Assembly (NCBI GenBank): GCA_963676635.1
Contig: OY781105.1
Span: forward strand, 1,674,001-1,738,000
From: GCA-002708315 sp963676635
Lineage (GTDB): Bacteria > Bacteroidota > Bacteroidia > Bacteroidales > F082
Direction of reading: 5' to 3'
DNA: 64,000 nucleotides
Part shown: positions 10,801 to 19,504 of the stretch, piece by piece
How the letters are laid out: every line of letters begins with the position of its first letter
Numbering within the stretch: the first letter of the stretch is position 1
Notes under the pieces: generated by a model
What the model saw: only the letters and a program-made list of their open reading frames with translations
Databases searched by the model: none
Told to the model about the DNA's origin: nothing
Position numbers and translations under genes: made by a program

Positions 10801-10874
10801 CTATGACTGCTTTTCTGCGCAAGCGTAGTAAACAATAAAGATACTGATATTACAAGAAGAAATAATTTTTTCAT
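7869..10874 (-). CDS. GH92 alpha-mannosidase fused to SGNH/GDSL hydrolase domain
   Basis: The reading frame is open to 11198, but the start at 10874 gives a signal peptide (MKKLFLLVISV, cut near TLAQ) and follows the ROK stop by one base; the extra 108 residues overlap ROK coding sequence. Residues about 30-770 match GH92, a calcium-dependent exo-alpha-mannosidase family: VDPLMGT, MPFGMVKLSPD, GFSHLHSW, GNAWQYTWFVPHD and WPGDEDQGQMGAWYV. The last roughly 175 residues form an SGNH hydrolase: FLGNSITDN (block I), GIGGDDTDG (II), MIGTNDLAYG (III) and FDGLHVNGKGY with the D-x-x-H pair (V). The fusion would let one periplasmic protein remove mannose and an O-acyl group from the same glycan. The esterase role is inferred. 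Confidence 0.9.
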   Translation of the reverse strand: MKKLFLLVISVSLLFTTLAQKSSHSITPVDYVDPLMGTTFARWMMFPGVAMPFGMVKLSPDNQRKGWKAGYEYKIPNIAGFSHLHSWTMGGLLTMPANGPLKIMPGTEQNPDLGYRSGFSHDNETAKAGYYQVMLEDYGINAELTTTTRAGFQRYTFPESSSSRVLIDLKIPTEYSYEIFEAKITKVSDTEIEGYTVQQSLRGANYNEFRLNFVIRFNKPFTSFNGWINEEIFENAQEIYNIFGDNDVGAFVTFNTEEGEQILMQSGISLVSVEQARINLETEMNPFNWDFDAVVKSNQDTWNNLLGTIQVEGGTPVDLKKFYTNMYRVYASRTIWSDVNGKYMDMYEKVQQLADPDDVVYGGDAFWNTFWNVNQLWTLQHPEIANSWVRSLLEIYDKGGWLPKGPTGIEYSSIMVASHEIPLIVSAYQKGIRNYDVDKAYKAIRHNQMEQGKPHPGGGLVGNRNLDSYMKLGFVPNEEGPVSNTLEYAYDDYTVGQMAKAIGNESDYKTFTKRAFNYNNVFCDSLGYVWMKNADGSWVSDFSPYGHSVFYGPGFVEGNAWQYTWFVPHDQQGLLDMLGKETYINRLEEGFKKSLPYRFNSENLDENGLVGVGILPINHGNQPNMEAAYLFNYAGAPWLTQYWVREIMNGFYGDSIDAWPGDEDQGQMGAWYVMSAMGLFEMDGGTSVDPVYEIGSPVFEKVIIDLDTSYYKGSKFVIEAKNTSDKNRYVQSAKLNGKKLDKPWFYHSQLVNGGKLVLKMGPEPNKKWGSAPEDAPPSLSSRLNDDEISEIMAYDKLAEDLEAWNKAVRAYYYHKKEHFELMPQIDNSIIFLGNSITDNCEWAEMFQNPNILNRGIGGDDTDGILERISEITNRKPSKVFIMIGTNDLAYGKTVDHVLSNYYMIIDSIQINSPETEIYIESVLPVDQKVHWTRNNDDLVLINEGLVDLAQKKDVTFIDLYPLFVVTDPEVKLNPEYSFDGLHVNGKGYLIWKEAIEKFVNN

Positions 10875-10875
10875 T

Positions 10876-11967
10876 TTACTGATTATTAAGTTGATGTAAC
10901 GCAAAGGCATAAGCCCCCAGTGATATGGATTTACTGGCACCGGGTTTAGACACACCCACGCCAGTACGAGGCATTGCATCATATTCCACCTTAACACTTC
11001 CTGCCTCAACAACTTCAATATTGCCGTTAGCGAAAGCATTAAAAGAAGCCTCATCCTCCAAATTAAACACACTAAATGAAAGCCTTTCGTTAGCGGCTCC
11101 TGTAAAGTGATAATATTTTCTGTTAATCTCATTAAACATAGCAGGAGCGAACAAGTCCCACGCAGCCGTAATACCACCACCAAGCACCACAAGGCCATCG
11201 ATAAGAGTAAGTATATTTGCTATGGAGCTACCCAAAGCCTCACCAAACTGGCGGAAAGACTCCTTTGCAGCTTCAGAATTACCTGTTGCATTTCCCATAG
11301 CAATGGCAGCGATGTCAGCGGGCATCAGCTCAATGGAAAACGGAATACCACATGCTTCACAATAAACACGCTGAATGGCCCTTGTGCTTATGCTTTCCTC
11401 AGCATTCCAATCGGCATTAAACTTATTAAGAGTGTTATGCACTTCGGCACCACAAGAGCTGTCGCCAACAATAAGATTATTATCAAGGACAATCCCTCCA
11501 CCAAAACCTGTTCCGAGAGTCAGTCCGATAAGATTTCTGAATTTTTTAATACCACCTGCTTCTTTAATACGGCTGTTGATATCCGGCAAAAGCCCTTCCA
11601 GTGCTTCGCCATAGGCAAACAGATTACCATCATTATTGATAAATACCGGCACATCAAACTCAGCTTCGAGCAATGGCCCCAGAGGTGTATTACCGTTAAA
11701 AGCTTCAAAGTTAGGAAGGTTTCCAAGAATGCCACGCTGATAGTCAGCGGGTCCGGGAAAGGCAAAGCTGATAGCAGCTATTTTGTTACCCACCAACTCT
11801 TTAACCTTATGAAAGCCCTTGAATATATTTGACAAACATTTATCAAAATCGTGGGCACTGGCAGGCAGCTTCACATCCTCAACAATGGCCTTGCCATCCT
11901 GAATAGCAGAAAAAACAAAGTTAGTTCCACCAGCGTCCAAAGTCAGTATTATTCTATCATCTTTCAT
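10876..11967 (-). CDS. ROK-family sugar kinase
   Basis: Cytoplasmic sugar kinase of 363 residues, using the ATG at 11967. An upstream ATG at 11994 would add nine residues and overlap the transporter by 20 bp. The ATP-site motif LTLDAGGTN is near the N-terminus, then FAFPGPAD, NNDGNLFAYGEAL and GLTLGTGFGGGIV, and later VVLGGGITAAWD. There is no N-terminal helix-turn-helix, so it is a kinase and not a ROK repressor. The usual zinc-binding CxCGxxGCxE segment is absent; its place holds GAEVHNTLNKFNADW and, further on, YCEACGIP. In this operon mannose is the likely substrate, giving mannose-6-phosphate for the isomerase encoded upstream; fructose or another hexose cannot be excluded. Confidence 0.82.
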   Translation of the reverse strand: MKDDRIILTLDAGGTNFVFSAIQDGKAIVEDVKLPASAHDFDKCLSNIFKGFHKVKELVGNKIAAISFAFPGPADYQRGILGNLPNFEAFNGNTPLGPLLEAEFDVPVFINNDGNLFAYGEALEGLLPDINSRIKEAGGIKKFRNLIGLTLGTGFGGGIVLDNNLIVGDSSCGAEVHNTLNKFNADWNAEESISTRAIQRVYCEACGIPFSIELMPADIAAIAMGNATGNSEAAKESFRQFGEALGSSIANILTLIDGLVVLGGGITAAWDLFAPAMFNEINRKYYHFTGAANERLSFSVFNLEDEASFNAFANGNIEVVEAGSVKVEYDAMPRTGVGVSKPGASKSISLGAYAFALHQLNNQ

Positions 11968-11974
11968 ACGGCTT

Positions 11975-13126
11975 CTATTTAGATTTAGTGACATAATAAG
12001 TTGAAAAGGCGATATACATCATACTAAATATCAGCACATAAATAGCGGCATAATATCCAAGCACATCGCTTAGCAGGCCAATTACCGGAGGAACAACAGC
12101 ACCACCGCTAACAGCAAGTATAATAAGACCAGACAGCTCATTAGCATAGTCAGGCTTTTTATCCACAATAATAGCAAACATAATAGGGAATATATTTGAA
12201 AATCCCAGTCCGGTAACAAAGATCAATATCCGTGTAAACAGCAAACCATCCGACAAGATAATACCTATCAGTCCGGCCAGAGTAATAACCGAGCTCACCA
12301 CCATAAATAATATAATATTCAGTCTCCTGAGAAGAACAGCACCAATAGCTCTGCCAACCATCAAAGAGGCAAAATAAATCATAATACCTGTGTTTGCTGC
12401 TTCCAGACTAATCCCAAATTTATTCACAAGATAAGTAGCAATATTCGTATTCATAGCTACATCAAAACCCACCATAAAGAATATAGACAGTACATTAATA
12501 AGAATAAAAGGATTTTTTAGAAGCGAGAAAGCACTTTTGAAAGTAGCTGGTGCTTTGTCAGGCTTTGACTCATCAATCTTAACCGATCTCAGCCACAATG
12601 CTGAAAGAATCGAAACAGCAGCAAACAGAGGGAATACCATCTTCCAGTTCCCCAGATACAGGGCAAGAGCAGTAGTGACAAATGGCCCCAGTAAACTTGC
12701 TATAGCTTTCACCAGCTGTGAAGCGCTAAGATTAGCAGCCTTCGTACCCGGTGAGCTTATGTCGATAAGCAGCGGGTTTGCCGACACCTGAATAATTGTG
12801 TTACCAATGCCAAGAATAGCAAATCCAAGCAAAGCAGTGGGCAGTGTATAATATATATAAGGTATAAGCAGTCCTATGCCGGTAAGTATCAAACCAACAT
12901 TTACTGTGTACTTTTTCCCTTTTCTGTCTTGAAATATACCAGTTGGGATCGACAGTAGCAGGAACCACATAAAGACCATTGTAGGTATTAACTGAGCTAC
13001 GCTGTCAGACAAATTGAAGTCTTGTTTAACGTATCCCGTACTTACTCCAACCAGATCAACAAATCCCATTACAAAAAACGAGAACAACACTGGTAAGAAA
13101 ACGGCAATAGAATTTTTCTTTGTCAT
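11975..13126 (-). CDS. MFS sugar transporter
   Basis: Inner-membrane permease of 383 residues with about 12 hydrophobic segments. It resembles the FucP/GlcP-like sugar:proton symporters of Bacteroidota: early FFVMGFVDLVGVSTGYVK, the loop motif FQDRKGKK between segments 2 and 3, and the second-half motif MVGRAIGAVLLRRL. It lies 10 bp after the isomerase gene and abuts the ROK kinase gene. The context points to import of mannose or a manno-disaccharide released in the periplasm. At 383 residues it is slightly shorter than the usual 400-430. Substrate is inferred from neighbours only. Confidence 0.85.
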   Translation of the reverse strand: MTKKNSIAVFLPVLFSFFVMGFVDLVGVSTGYVKQDFNLSDSVAQLIPTMVFMWFLLLSIPTGIFQDRKGKKYTVNVGLILTGIGLLIPYIYYTLPTALLGFAILGIGNTIIQVSANPLLIDISSPGTKAANLSASQLVKAIASLLGPFVTTALALYLGNWKMVFPLFAAVSILSALWLRSVKIDESKPDKAPATFKSAFSLLKNPFILINVLSIFFMVGFDVAMNTNIATYLVNKFGISLEAANTGIMIYFASLMVGRAIGAVLLRRLNIILFMVVSSVITLAGLIGIILSDGLLFTRILIFVTGLGFSNIFPIMFAIIVDKKPDYANELSGLIILAVSGGAVVPPVIGLLSDVLGYYAAIYVLIFSMMYIAFSTYYVTKSK

Positions 13127-13136
13127 GATTTATCTT

Positions 13137-14888
13137 TTAATGTCTTACAAAAGCTTTTATCACACCACACTTCTCTCCAACAGATTCGCCATGTGGTGAT
13201 ATTATAATATCTCCTGCAGCAGCAGGCACAATAAATGTTTCAGCATAATGGAACACCATCGGGCTAAAGCTACCGTTAGCGCTTTCCACAATAATCTCAC
13301 GGCCTTCAATCACATTAAAAACCTGAACACTATTGAGGGCATTTATTTCCACGCTTTTAGTAAACCAGTACCTGTGTGTTTCAATAAACTCTCTGTCGTG
13401 AAGACCAGTAAACTCACACTCCCAGCCATCTCCCTTATCAATAGTCTTTGTTCTGTTGACAAGATTTTCCTTTGTCCAGTTGGTTGTACGATTCCACTGA
13501 ATAACACTGGCACCATGATCAATATTTATCGGACGAGGCTTTCCATCCATACCCAAACGACCCCAGTCCCACAATTTGAATGTAAAGATATAAGGAGTTG
13601 AGCTAATTTCCAACACCATACTGTTTTTCCCCGAGCAATGCACCGTTCCTCCCGGAATAAGGAAATGATCATGCTTTTTGGCAGGCCATTTCTGCACATG
13701 TTTGGTATCATCGAAGGGCTCACCAGTAGCTTCAGAATTCTTCAGTTCTCTAATCATCTGCTCACCGTCAACGCCTTCCTTTAGACCAAGGTACACACAA
13801 GCGTCATCTTCAGCATCAAGCAGATAATAACTCTCATCCTGAGTATAATGGATTCCAAACTTCTCCTGTATATATTCAGTAAGAGGGTGCACCTGAAGAC
13901 TCAGGTTACCACCGCCCATTGTATCCAGAAAATCGAATCTAATGGGAAACTCATCGCCAAAGCGGGCATGCACAGGATCTCCAAGAAGAGCCACGGGCTC
14001 AAAAAAGACCACATCAATGGAGGGGAGCTCAAAATGCACATCACCAAAACCCAGATACATACTGTTCTCTTCAGGCACACAGTTAAAACACCAGGCAAAG
14101 TTCTCCTGATCCTTATCGAGGTCACACACTTCCTTCATCCACTGTCCGCCCCACGGTCCCGCATCAAAATAAGGCACCGGGCTAAAAGGCTGATGAGCGG
14201 CCTTTTTTAGCCCTTCTCTAACAATTTCACCGGCAACCAGCTTAGGAATATCGCTATTAGTATCCAACACGTAATCCCATCGATGCATAAGCTTTTTCTT
14301 ATGCCTGTCGCAAGCACGCCAATCGACAAAATATCCACGCTTGTATTTCGACTCATAGGATTCATCATTATTATTAATTCCAAGGTTCTTAACCTCACTC
14401 CTTCTCATCCTTATCTGTATTTCCCAACGTGCCATATCAGCATAAACAAGGATATGATCCTCCAATGAAAGCATTGAAGCCCCAATACCAAAAATCAGCA
14501 CCAGTCCATCGTTTACAGCGGCAATCTCATCCTGTAATTGTCGCACCTTCTGAGCATCAAAAAACTTATCAAGTGTTAACCTTGTTAGAAAACCAAATAT
14601 ACGATCGTCGGTAACATCATTTTGAGTAAGACTACGAATTTCATTTTCAGGAAGCAAGGCATCAGAAGATAAAAACAACTTATCAGGATTAAGACAACCT
14701 GATAATTCCTTAAGTACACTCTCTTCATAGCATCCCTGATAGCAGTCGACAACAATAATTGTCTTTGCAGTGCTCCTGTTATCAGCATCAGTTTTCAGTT
14801 TCCGGCATATTTCCTGCCATCCGGTAGTACAATCCTGTGAATTCTCTCTTACCTGAACAACAGGGTATTTATTAAAGTTCGGTTTCAA
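13137..14888 (-). CDS. manA: Class I mannose-6-phosphate isomerase with long N-terminal domain
   Basis: Zinc enzyme interconverting mannose-6-phosphate and fructose-6-phosphate. The cupin catalytic part is the C-terminal two thirds: metal ligands Q332 and H334 (LSLQVHP), E352 (TQDESYYLL) and H417 (IPGGTVHCSG), with the later landmark FTFKLWDWGRLGMDGKPR. At 583 residues it is much longer than the usual 300-400. The first 230 residues form a separate alpha/beta domain (TIIVVDCYQGCYEE, then LVLIFGIGASM) of a P-loop-like layout but without an intact GxxxxGK[ST]. Its role is unknown; related long forms occur in Bacteroidota PULs. It sits 38 bp after the SusD gene in the same operon. Confidence 0.88.
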   Translation of the reverse strand: MKPNFNKYPVVQVRENSQDCTTGWQEICRKLKTDADNRSTAKTIIVVDCYQGCYEESVLKELSGCLNPDKLFLSSDALLPENEIRSLTQNDVTDDRIFGFLTRLTLDKFFDAQKVRQLQDEIAAVNDGLVLIFGIGASMLSLEDHILVYADMARWEIQIRMRRSEVKNLGINNNDESYESKYKRGYFVDWRACDRHKKKLMHRWDYVLDTNSDIPKLVAGEIVREGLKKAAHQPFSPVPYFDAGPWGGQWMKEVCDLDKDQENFAWCFNCVPEENSMYLGFGDVHFELPSIDVVFFEPVALLGDPVHARFGDEFPIRFDFLDTMGGGNLSLQVHPLTEYIQEKFGIHYTQDESYYLLDAEDDACVYLGLKEGVDGEQMIRELKNSEATGEPFDDTKHVQKWPAKKHDHFLIPGGTVHCSGKNSMVLEISSTPYIFTFKLWDWGRLGMDGKPRPINIDHGASVIQWNRTTNWTKENLVNRTKTIDKGDGWECEFTGLHDREFIETHRYWFTKSVEINALNSVQVFNVIEGREIIVESANGSFSPMVFHYAETFIVPAAAGDIIISPHGESVGEKCGVIKAFVRH

Positions 14889-14926
14889 TATTCTATATTT
14901 TTCTTATTTGTAAACATTTAGTATGA

Positions 14927-16375
14927 TTAGCTGTTATACTCCGGGTTTTGTACCAAATTAGGATTATTCTCCATCTCATGCTGCGGAATAGGGAATACAT
15001 AGTTATACGGTTGCGGATTACTTTTATCTCCTTTAGCACGCTTAACATATTCAATAAGATTACCCGTACGCACCAGGTCGTACCAACGTATTCCTTCATT
15101 AACAAATTCCACACGGCGTTCTCTCAGCACAGCCACACGAAACTCATCCTGATTAAGACCCTGTAAGTCAGGCAACACATCTTCATTACCATTGCGGGCC
15201 CTCGCTCTCACTTCATTGATAGCAGCATATGCTTCCGCAGAAGGACCATAAGCTTCATTCATAGCTTCAGCGTAGATAAGGAGTATCTCCGAATAACGCA
15301 TAACATCAAAATTAGAACCACACTGTGATGTTTCAGAAGGGCTGTAAGTATCCTGATCCCAGTGTTTCCATATATGAGGGTCAAAAGAATCAAACCAGTA
15401 GTGATCAAAGAAAGTCACTTCCTTACGGTAGTCACCCTCTTCGAAGCTATTGAGCAAATCATCAGTAGGAAGCATTATCTCCACGCCAGCATCGAAAGTT
15501 CCTTTGAGGTAAGGCAACCCGCTGATGACAATCTGGTTATTCTGGCTTGTCATAACAGTGCTGAACTGAGCAGCAAATACCGACTCTTCACCATTACGAT
15601 GAGCATCCTTAAAGTTGTCGGCATAATCGGTATACAGACTATAAACACCCAGATCCATGACTTCATTTGCTGTTGCTGAAGCCAACTGCCATTGTTCCAG
15701 CGTGAGATACACTTTTGACAACAATCCCAGTGCAGCACCTTTGGTAGCCCTTCCCTTATCCATTGATGAGGCATAGCTCAAAGGCAGATATTCAGAAGCA
15801 TTGGTCAGGTCATCAATAATAAGATCATAGACAATATCTTTATCAGATCGCGACAAATAAATCTCTTCATCAGTAAGATCAGTAGATACCGGCTCAGTAG
15901 TGAGAGGCACATCACCAAATATCCTTACCAGATTAAAATAAAACATTGCTCTGAGGTACATAGCTTCACCCACAATACGATCGCGTTTAGTGGAATCCAT
16001 ATCTATGTCGGGTACTTTCTGAATAACAATATTAGCCCTTGAAATCCCCAGATAAGAACCCTGCCACAAACCAGTAATATAAGTATTGGAAGGATCAACT
16101 CTGTACTCATCAACATTATGAAGATTAGGGTCGTTTAGCGACTCACGTGCATTGCAATCGTCAGAGGCCACATCCTGAATAAGCCATAGATAGCTGTTAT
16201 ACTGATTAACATAAGTAAGCAGACTATAAGCCGCATTTATTGCATTTACTGCATCTTCCTCAGTTTGATAGAAGTTTTCATAGTTGATAGTATGAGGTTG
16301 TTGATCAAGCTGCTTTGAGCATGAAAACAAAAACAACCCGGCTAAAAGCAATAATATGTATTTAAATTTTTTCAT
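14927..16375 (-). CDS. SusD/RagB-family glycan-binding lipoprotein
   Basis: Surface lipoprotein of 482 residues that caps the SusC channel and binds the oligosaccharide. The lipobox is LFLFSC at about residues 14-19. Then come the typical SusD landmarks: YENFYQTEEDAVNAINAAY, the TPR-like LRAMFYFNLVRIFGDVPL, MRYSEILLIYAEAMNEAYG, and the C-terminal LRERRVEFVNEGIRWYDLVR and YVFPIPQHEM. It starts 10 bp after the SusC stop. Its binding specificity cannot be read from sequence; mannoside is inferred from the GH92, PMI and ROK genes that follow. Confidence 0.95.
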   Translation of the reverse strand: MKKFKYILLLLAGLFLFSCSKQLDQQPHTINYENFYQTEEDAVNAINAAYSLLTYVNQYNSYLWLIQDVASDDCNARESLNDPNLHNVDEYRVDPSNTYITGLWQGSYLGISRANIVIQKVPDIDMDSTKRDRIVGEAMYLRAMFYFNLVRIFGDVPLTTEPVSTDLTDEEIYLSRSDKDIVYDLIIDDLTNASEYLPLSYASSMDKGRATKGAALGLLSKVYLTLEQWQLASATANEVMDLGVYSLYTDYADNFKDAHRNGEESVFAAQFSTVMTSQNNQIVISGLPYLKGTFDAGVEIMLPTDDLLNSFEEGDYRKEVTFFDHYWFDSFDPHIWKHWDQDTYSPSETSQCGSNFDVMRYSEILLIYAEAMNEAYGPSAEAYAAINEVRARARNGNEDVLPDLQGLNQDEFRVAVLRERRVEFVNEGIRWYDLVRTGNLIEYVKRAKGDKSNPQPYNYVFPIPQHEMENNPNLVQNPEYNS

Positions 16376-16385
16376 GATTGCAGTT

Positions 16386-19300
16386 TTAGAAGGTTAAGTT
16401 AAATCCGAGAATATATGATTTGGCAGAAGGATAGCCACCATAGTCGTAACCCATTCGGGTATTATCAAAGCCGAATCGTCCTACTTCAGGATCAAAGCCT
16501 GTGTAGTCAGTAATGGTGAGCAGATTTTCACATGTAAAGTAAACTCTGAAGCTACTCACTTTTATTGACGACAACCACCTTGCTGGCAAGTCATATGACA
16601 GAGTAACTGTTTTAAGACGAATATAAGATCCATCTTCAATATATCTATCAGACATATGCAGATAATCAACGTTGCGATTAGCACGGGGATATACATTACT
16701 AGGATTATCAGGTGTCCAGCGATCGAGCATATCGATAGAGGAATTGGATAACCCGTTACCTGACTCCAGCTCAAACCTATTACTATTAAGAATTTCGTTA
16801 CCATACTGTCCTTGGATAAACACATCCAGACTTATGTTACCATATGAGAAGTTATTATTCATACCCCAATAGAAATCAGGAAGAGCATGCCCGATAATTG
16901 TTCTGTCAGCGTCATCAATTTTGCCATCATTGTTAAGATCTACATATTTAAAATCACCGGGTTCAGCATTATATGCAGCAGCTTCAGAAGCTTCATCCAG
17001 CTGCCATATACCATCGGCTTCAAGACCAAAGAAGCTACCCATTTCTTCACCTTCCTGAATAACAGCCCAGCTTCCTATTTTAAGCTTATAGGTGTCATTG
17101 TCTATGTACAATGTTTCACCGCCAAGATCAACAACCTTATTTTTGTTAAAGGTTATATTAAAAGAGGTATTCCATTTGAATTCATTCACAAAATTGGCTG
17201 TCTGCAAAGCAAATTCAAATCCCTGATTACTCATTGTTCCAATATTATCCACTACGGTAGCAAAGCCACTGGAGTATGGAAGCGATCGATAGTACAACAT
17301 ATTATACGTATATTTATAATAGTAATCAGCCGTAATAGAGATGCGACTATCAAAGAACCCCATATCAAAGCCTGCATCAAACTGATCAGTAGTTTCCCAT
17401 TTAACATTTTCATTACCCGGCTGATCAGGAGCAAAGCCAATAGCAGGATAACTTCCGTTAAAATAGTAATTAGTACCAGAGATAGTACGTATAAACTGGT
17501 AGTTGGCTATTCTGTCGTTACCCGACTTACCATAGCTAAGACGCAGTTTAAGATCAGAAAAGATATTTGCATCTTTAATAAAATCCTCCTGTATCATCCT
17601 CCAGGCGAAAGCCGCAGAAGGGAAGAAAGCATATTTATTATTCTTCCCAAATCTGGAAGAACCATCGGCCCGACCAGTAATTGTAAAAAGATATTTCTCA
17701 GCAAAATTGTAGTTAAGCCGTCCTAAGTATGACACCATTGTAGAAGTAGCATTTGACGAATAAATGCTGGGCATATCCTGTCCGTTTTCAATACCGTAAT
17801 AGCCAAGCAGATCATTGGGGAAATTAGTTGCTATATCTATAAATGACCTGCTGTTATCCTCCTGATAAGTAAACCCTAAAAGAGCATCAATTGCATGTTT
17901 TTTACCAAACTTCTTTCTATAAGTAAGTGTGTTTTCAGTGAGATAAGTAAAAAATTCAGAGTTAGCATATCTGGCCTGACCATCGTTAAAAGATCCAGAG
18001 TAGACAGTGCGGGGTGTGTACATATCCTGCGTTTGGTGAAATATATCGGCAGATAGTACCGTGCGGAACTTTAAATCTTTAACAATCTCATAATCCAGAT
18101 GCACGTTACCTACAAGTCTGCTAACGTTACTCACAGCTTCCACAATATTTGTAACAGCAACCGGATTATCAAGCCATGCATCAGCAATGGGATCTGTTAA
18201 TGTATAGTTACCATCATCATCATACACAGGCAAAACCGGACTTATGGTAAGAGCAGTATTCACAACACCCGGAAAGAATCCACCGGGAGTATCAGTAGGC
18301 ACGGTATTGCTTTTCGTTTTATTGTACCCAATGGAAGTACCAACACTAAGCTTGTCATTCATTTTCCTGTCCACGTTAGCCCTGAAGCTGTAACGTGTAA
18401 AATCAGACCCAACAATAATACCATCCTGAAGAAAATAATCAGCACTAATCAGATAAGTAGTTCTATCATCACCCCCGGAAAATGAAAGCTGATAGTTCAT
18501 TATTGGAGCATCGCGATAAATCTCATCCTGCCAGTTGGTGCCAGCGCCCAGGCTATCTGGATTAGGATACATTGGCTTATAAGTTGAATCGGCATTATAC
18601 CCGGCATCATCATATAGCTGAGCATACTGTGCAGCATTCATCACCTCAACAGTATTAGCAATCTTCTGTATCCCCATGTAAGCATTAAAGCTAATTTTAT
18701 CATTACCCTTTGTCCCCTTTTTAGTAGAAATAATAACAACTCCGTTAGCACCCCTTGCACCATAAATCGCAGTAGCAGAAGCATCCTTCAGCACCTCTAT
18801 TGATTCAATATCATTTGGATTGATACTACTAAGTCCATTCTCAGCCGGAGAACCAATCCAGGAGAAATCTTTCTGACTTTCAACAATCACCCCATCAATA
18901 ACATAAAGAGGATCAGTACCAGCCATAATAGAATTATTACCACGGATTTTAACAGAAGTAGCACCGCCCGGTTGTCCCGACAAAGTAGACACCTGCACAC
19001 CGGCCAATCGCCCCTGCAGCTTCTTATCAAAGGAATTGGCAGGCACTTCATCCAGCGTTTCCATATTAATTGACCCCACGGATCCCGTTAAATCACTCTT
19101 TTTTACAGCACCATAGCCAATCACCACAATTTCATCGAGACCCACATTATCAGGCTCCATATCAACATTAATTACAGACAGCGATCCTATCTCCCTGTGT
19201 TCTGTACGCATACCAATAAAACTAAACTGCAGAACTGAAGCATCCTCACTCACAGTGATAGAATACAAACCATTAATATCCGTAACTGTTCCCACAGTTG

Positions 19301-19445
19301 TACCAGGGACCTGAACTGTTACACCAGGCAAGGTTGTGCCATCGGTTGTTTGTGTAACCGTTCCTGTGATTGTTCGTTGCTGACCCATTACTCCCAACAT
19401 CATAAACAATGCTATGAGAGTAATTGTCATTTGCTTTATTTTCAT
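16386..19445 (-). CDS. SusC/RagA-family TonB-linked outer-membrane transporter
   Basis: First gene of the mannoside PUL, 1019 residues. It has a signal peptide (about 1-21, MGVMGQ), a carboxypeptidase-like domain (ITGTVTQTTDGTTLPGVTV), the TonB-box region (LDEIVVIGYGAVKKSDLTGS), and the SusC plug (LQGRLAGVQV, VKIRGNNSI, DPLYVIDGV, ATAIYGARGANGVVIISTKKG). The barrel follows and ends in GFNLTF. It imports the oligosaccharide bound by the adjacent SusD protein. A TAnnTTTG promoter at 19535-19542 and a perfect inverted repeat at 19505-19520 lie upstream. No regulator gene is adjacent, so control is from elsewhere or from the palindrome-binding factor. Confidence 0.96.
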   Translation of the reverse strand: MKIKQMTITLIALFMMLGVMGQQRTITGTVTQTTDGTTLPGVTVQVPGTTVGTVTDINGLYSITVSEDASVLQFSFIGMRTEHREIGSLSVINVDMEPDNVGLDEIVVIGYGAVKKSDLTGSVGSINMETLDEVPANSFDKKLQGRLAGVQVSTLSGQPGGATSVKIRGNNSIMAGTDPLYVIDGVIVESQKDFSWIGSPAENGLSSINPNDIESIEVLKDASATAIYGARGANGVVIISTKKGTKGNDKISFNAYMGIQKIANTVEVMNAAQYAQLYDDAGYNADSTYKPMYPNPDSLGAGTNWQDEIYRDAPIMNYQLSFSGGDDRTTYLISADYFLQDGIIVGSDFTRYSFRANVDRKMNDKLSVGTSIGYNKTKSNTVPTDTPGGFFPGVVNTALTISPVLPVYDDDGNYTLTDPIADAWLDNPVAVTNIVEAVSNVSRLVGNVHLDYEIVKDLKFRTVLSADIFHQTQDMYTPRTVYSGSFNDGQARYANSEFFTYLTENTLTYRKKFGKKHAIDALLGFTYQEDNSRSFIDIATNFPNDLLGYYGIENGQDMPSIYSSNATSTMVSYLGRLNYNFAEKYLFTITGRADGSSRFGKNNKYAFFPSAAFAWRMIQEDFIKDANIFSDLKLRLSYGKSGNDRIANYQFIRTISGTNYYFNGSYPAIGFAPDQPGNENVKWETTDQFDAGFDMGFFDSRISITADYYYKYTYNMLYYRSLPYSSGFATVVDNIGTMSNQGFEFALQTANFVNEFKWNTSFNITFNKNKVVDLGGETLYIDNDTYKLKIGSWAVIQEGEEMGSFFGLEADGIWQLDEASEAAAYNAEPGDFKYVDLNNDGKIDDADRTIIGHALPDFYWGMNNNFSYGNISLDVFIQGQYGNEILNSNRFELESGNGLSNSSIDMLDRWTPDNPSNVYPRANRNVDYLHMSDRYIEDGSYIRLKTVTLSYDLPARWLSSIKVSSFRVYFTCENLLTITDYTGFDPEVGRFGFDNTRMGYDYGGYPSAKSYILGFNLTF

Positions 19446-19504
19446 CTTACCAGGATTTATATTTAATTATTTATCATGAACTTAACAAACTTTCTTCTTA
19501 CTTT

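Noticed and set aside
10875..11198. N-terminal 108-residue extension of the GH92 frame
   Set aside because: It overlaps ROK coding sequence, lacks GH92 similarity, and the internal ATG at 10874 gives a proper signal peptide directly after the ROK stop.
11107..11832. 241-residue open frame opposite the ROK gene
   Set aside because: It has no recognisable domain and mirrors codons of the ROK kinase, whose motifs are clear.
10876..11994. ROK gene as the transcriptional regulator of the PUL
   Set aside because: There is no helix-turn-helix domain; the protein begins almost at the ATP-site motif, so it is a kinase.
16887..17726. 279-residue open frame opposite susC
   Set aside because: The susC frame is certain by its motifs; the opposite frame has no start context or similarity.
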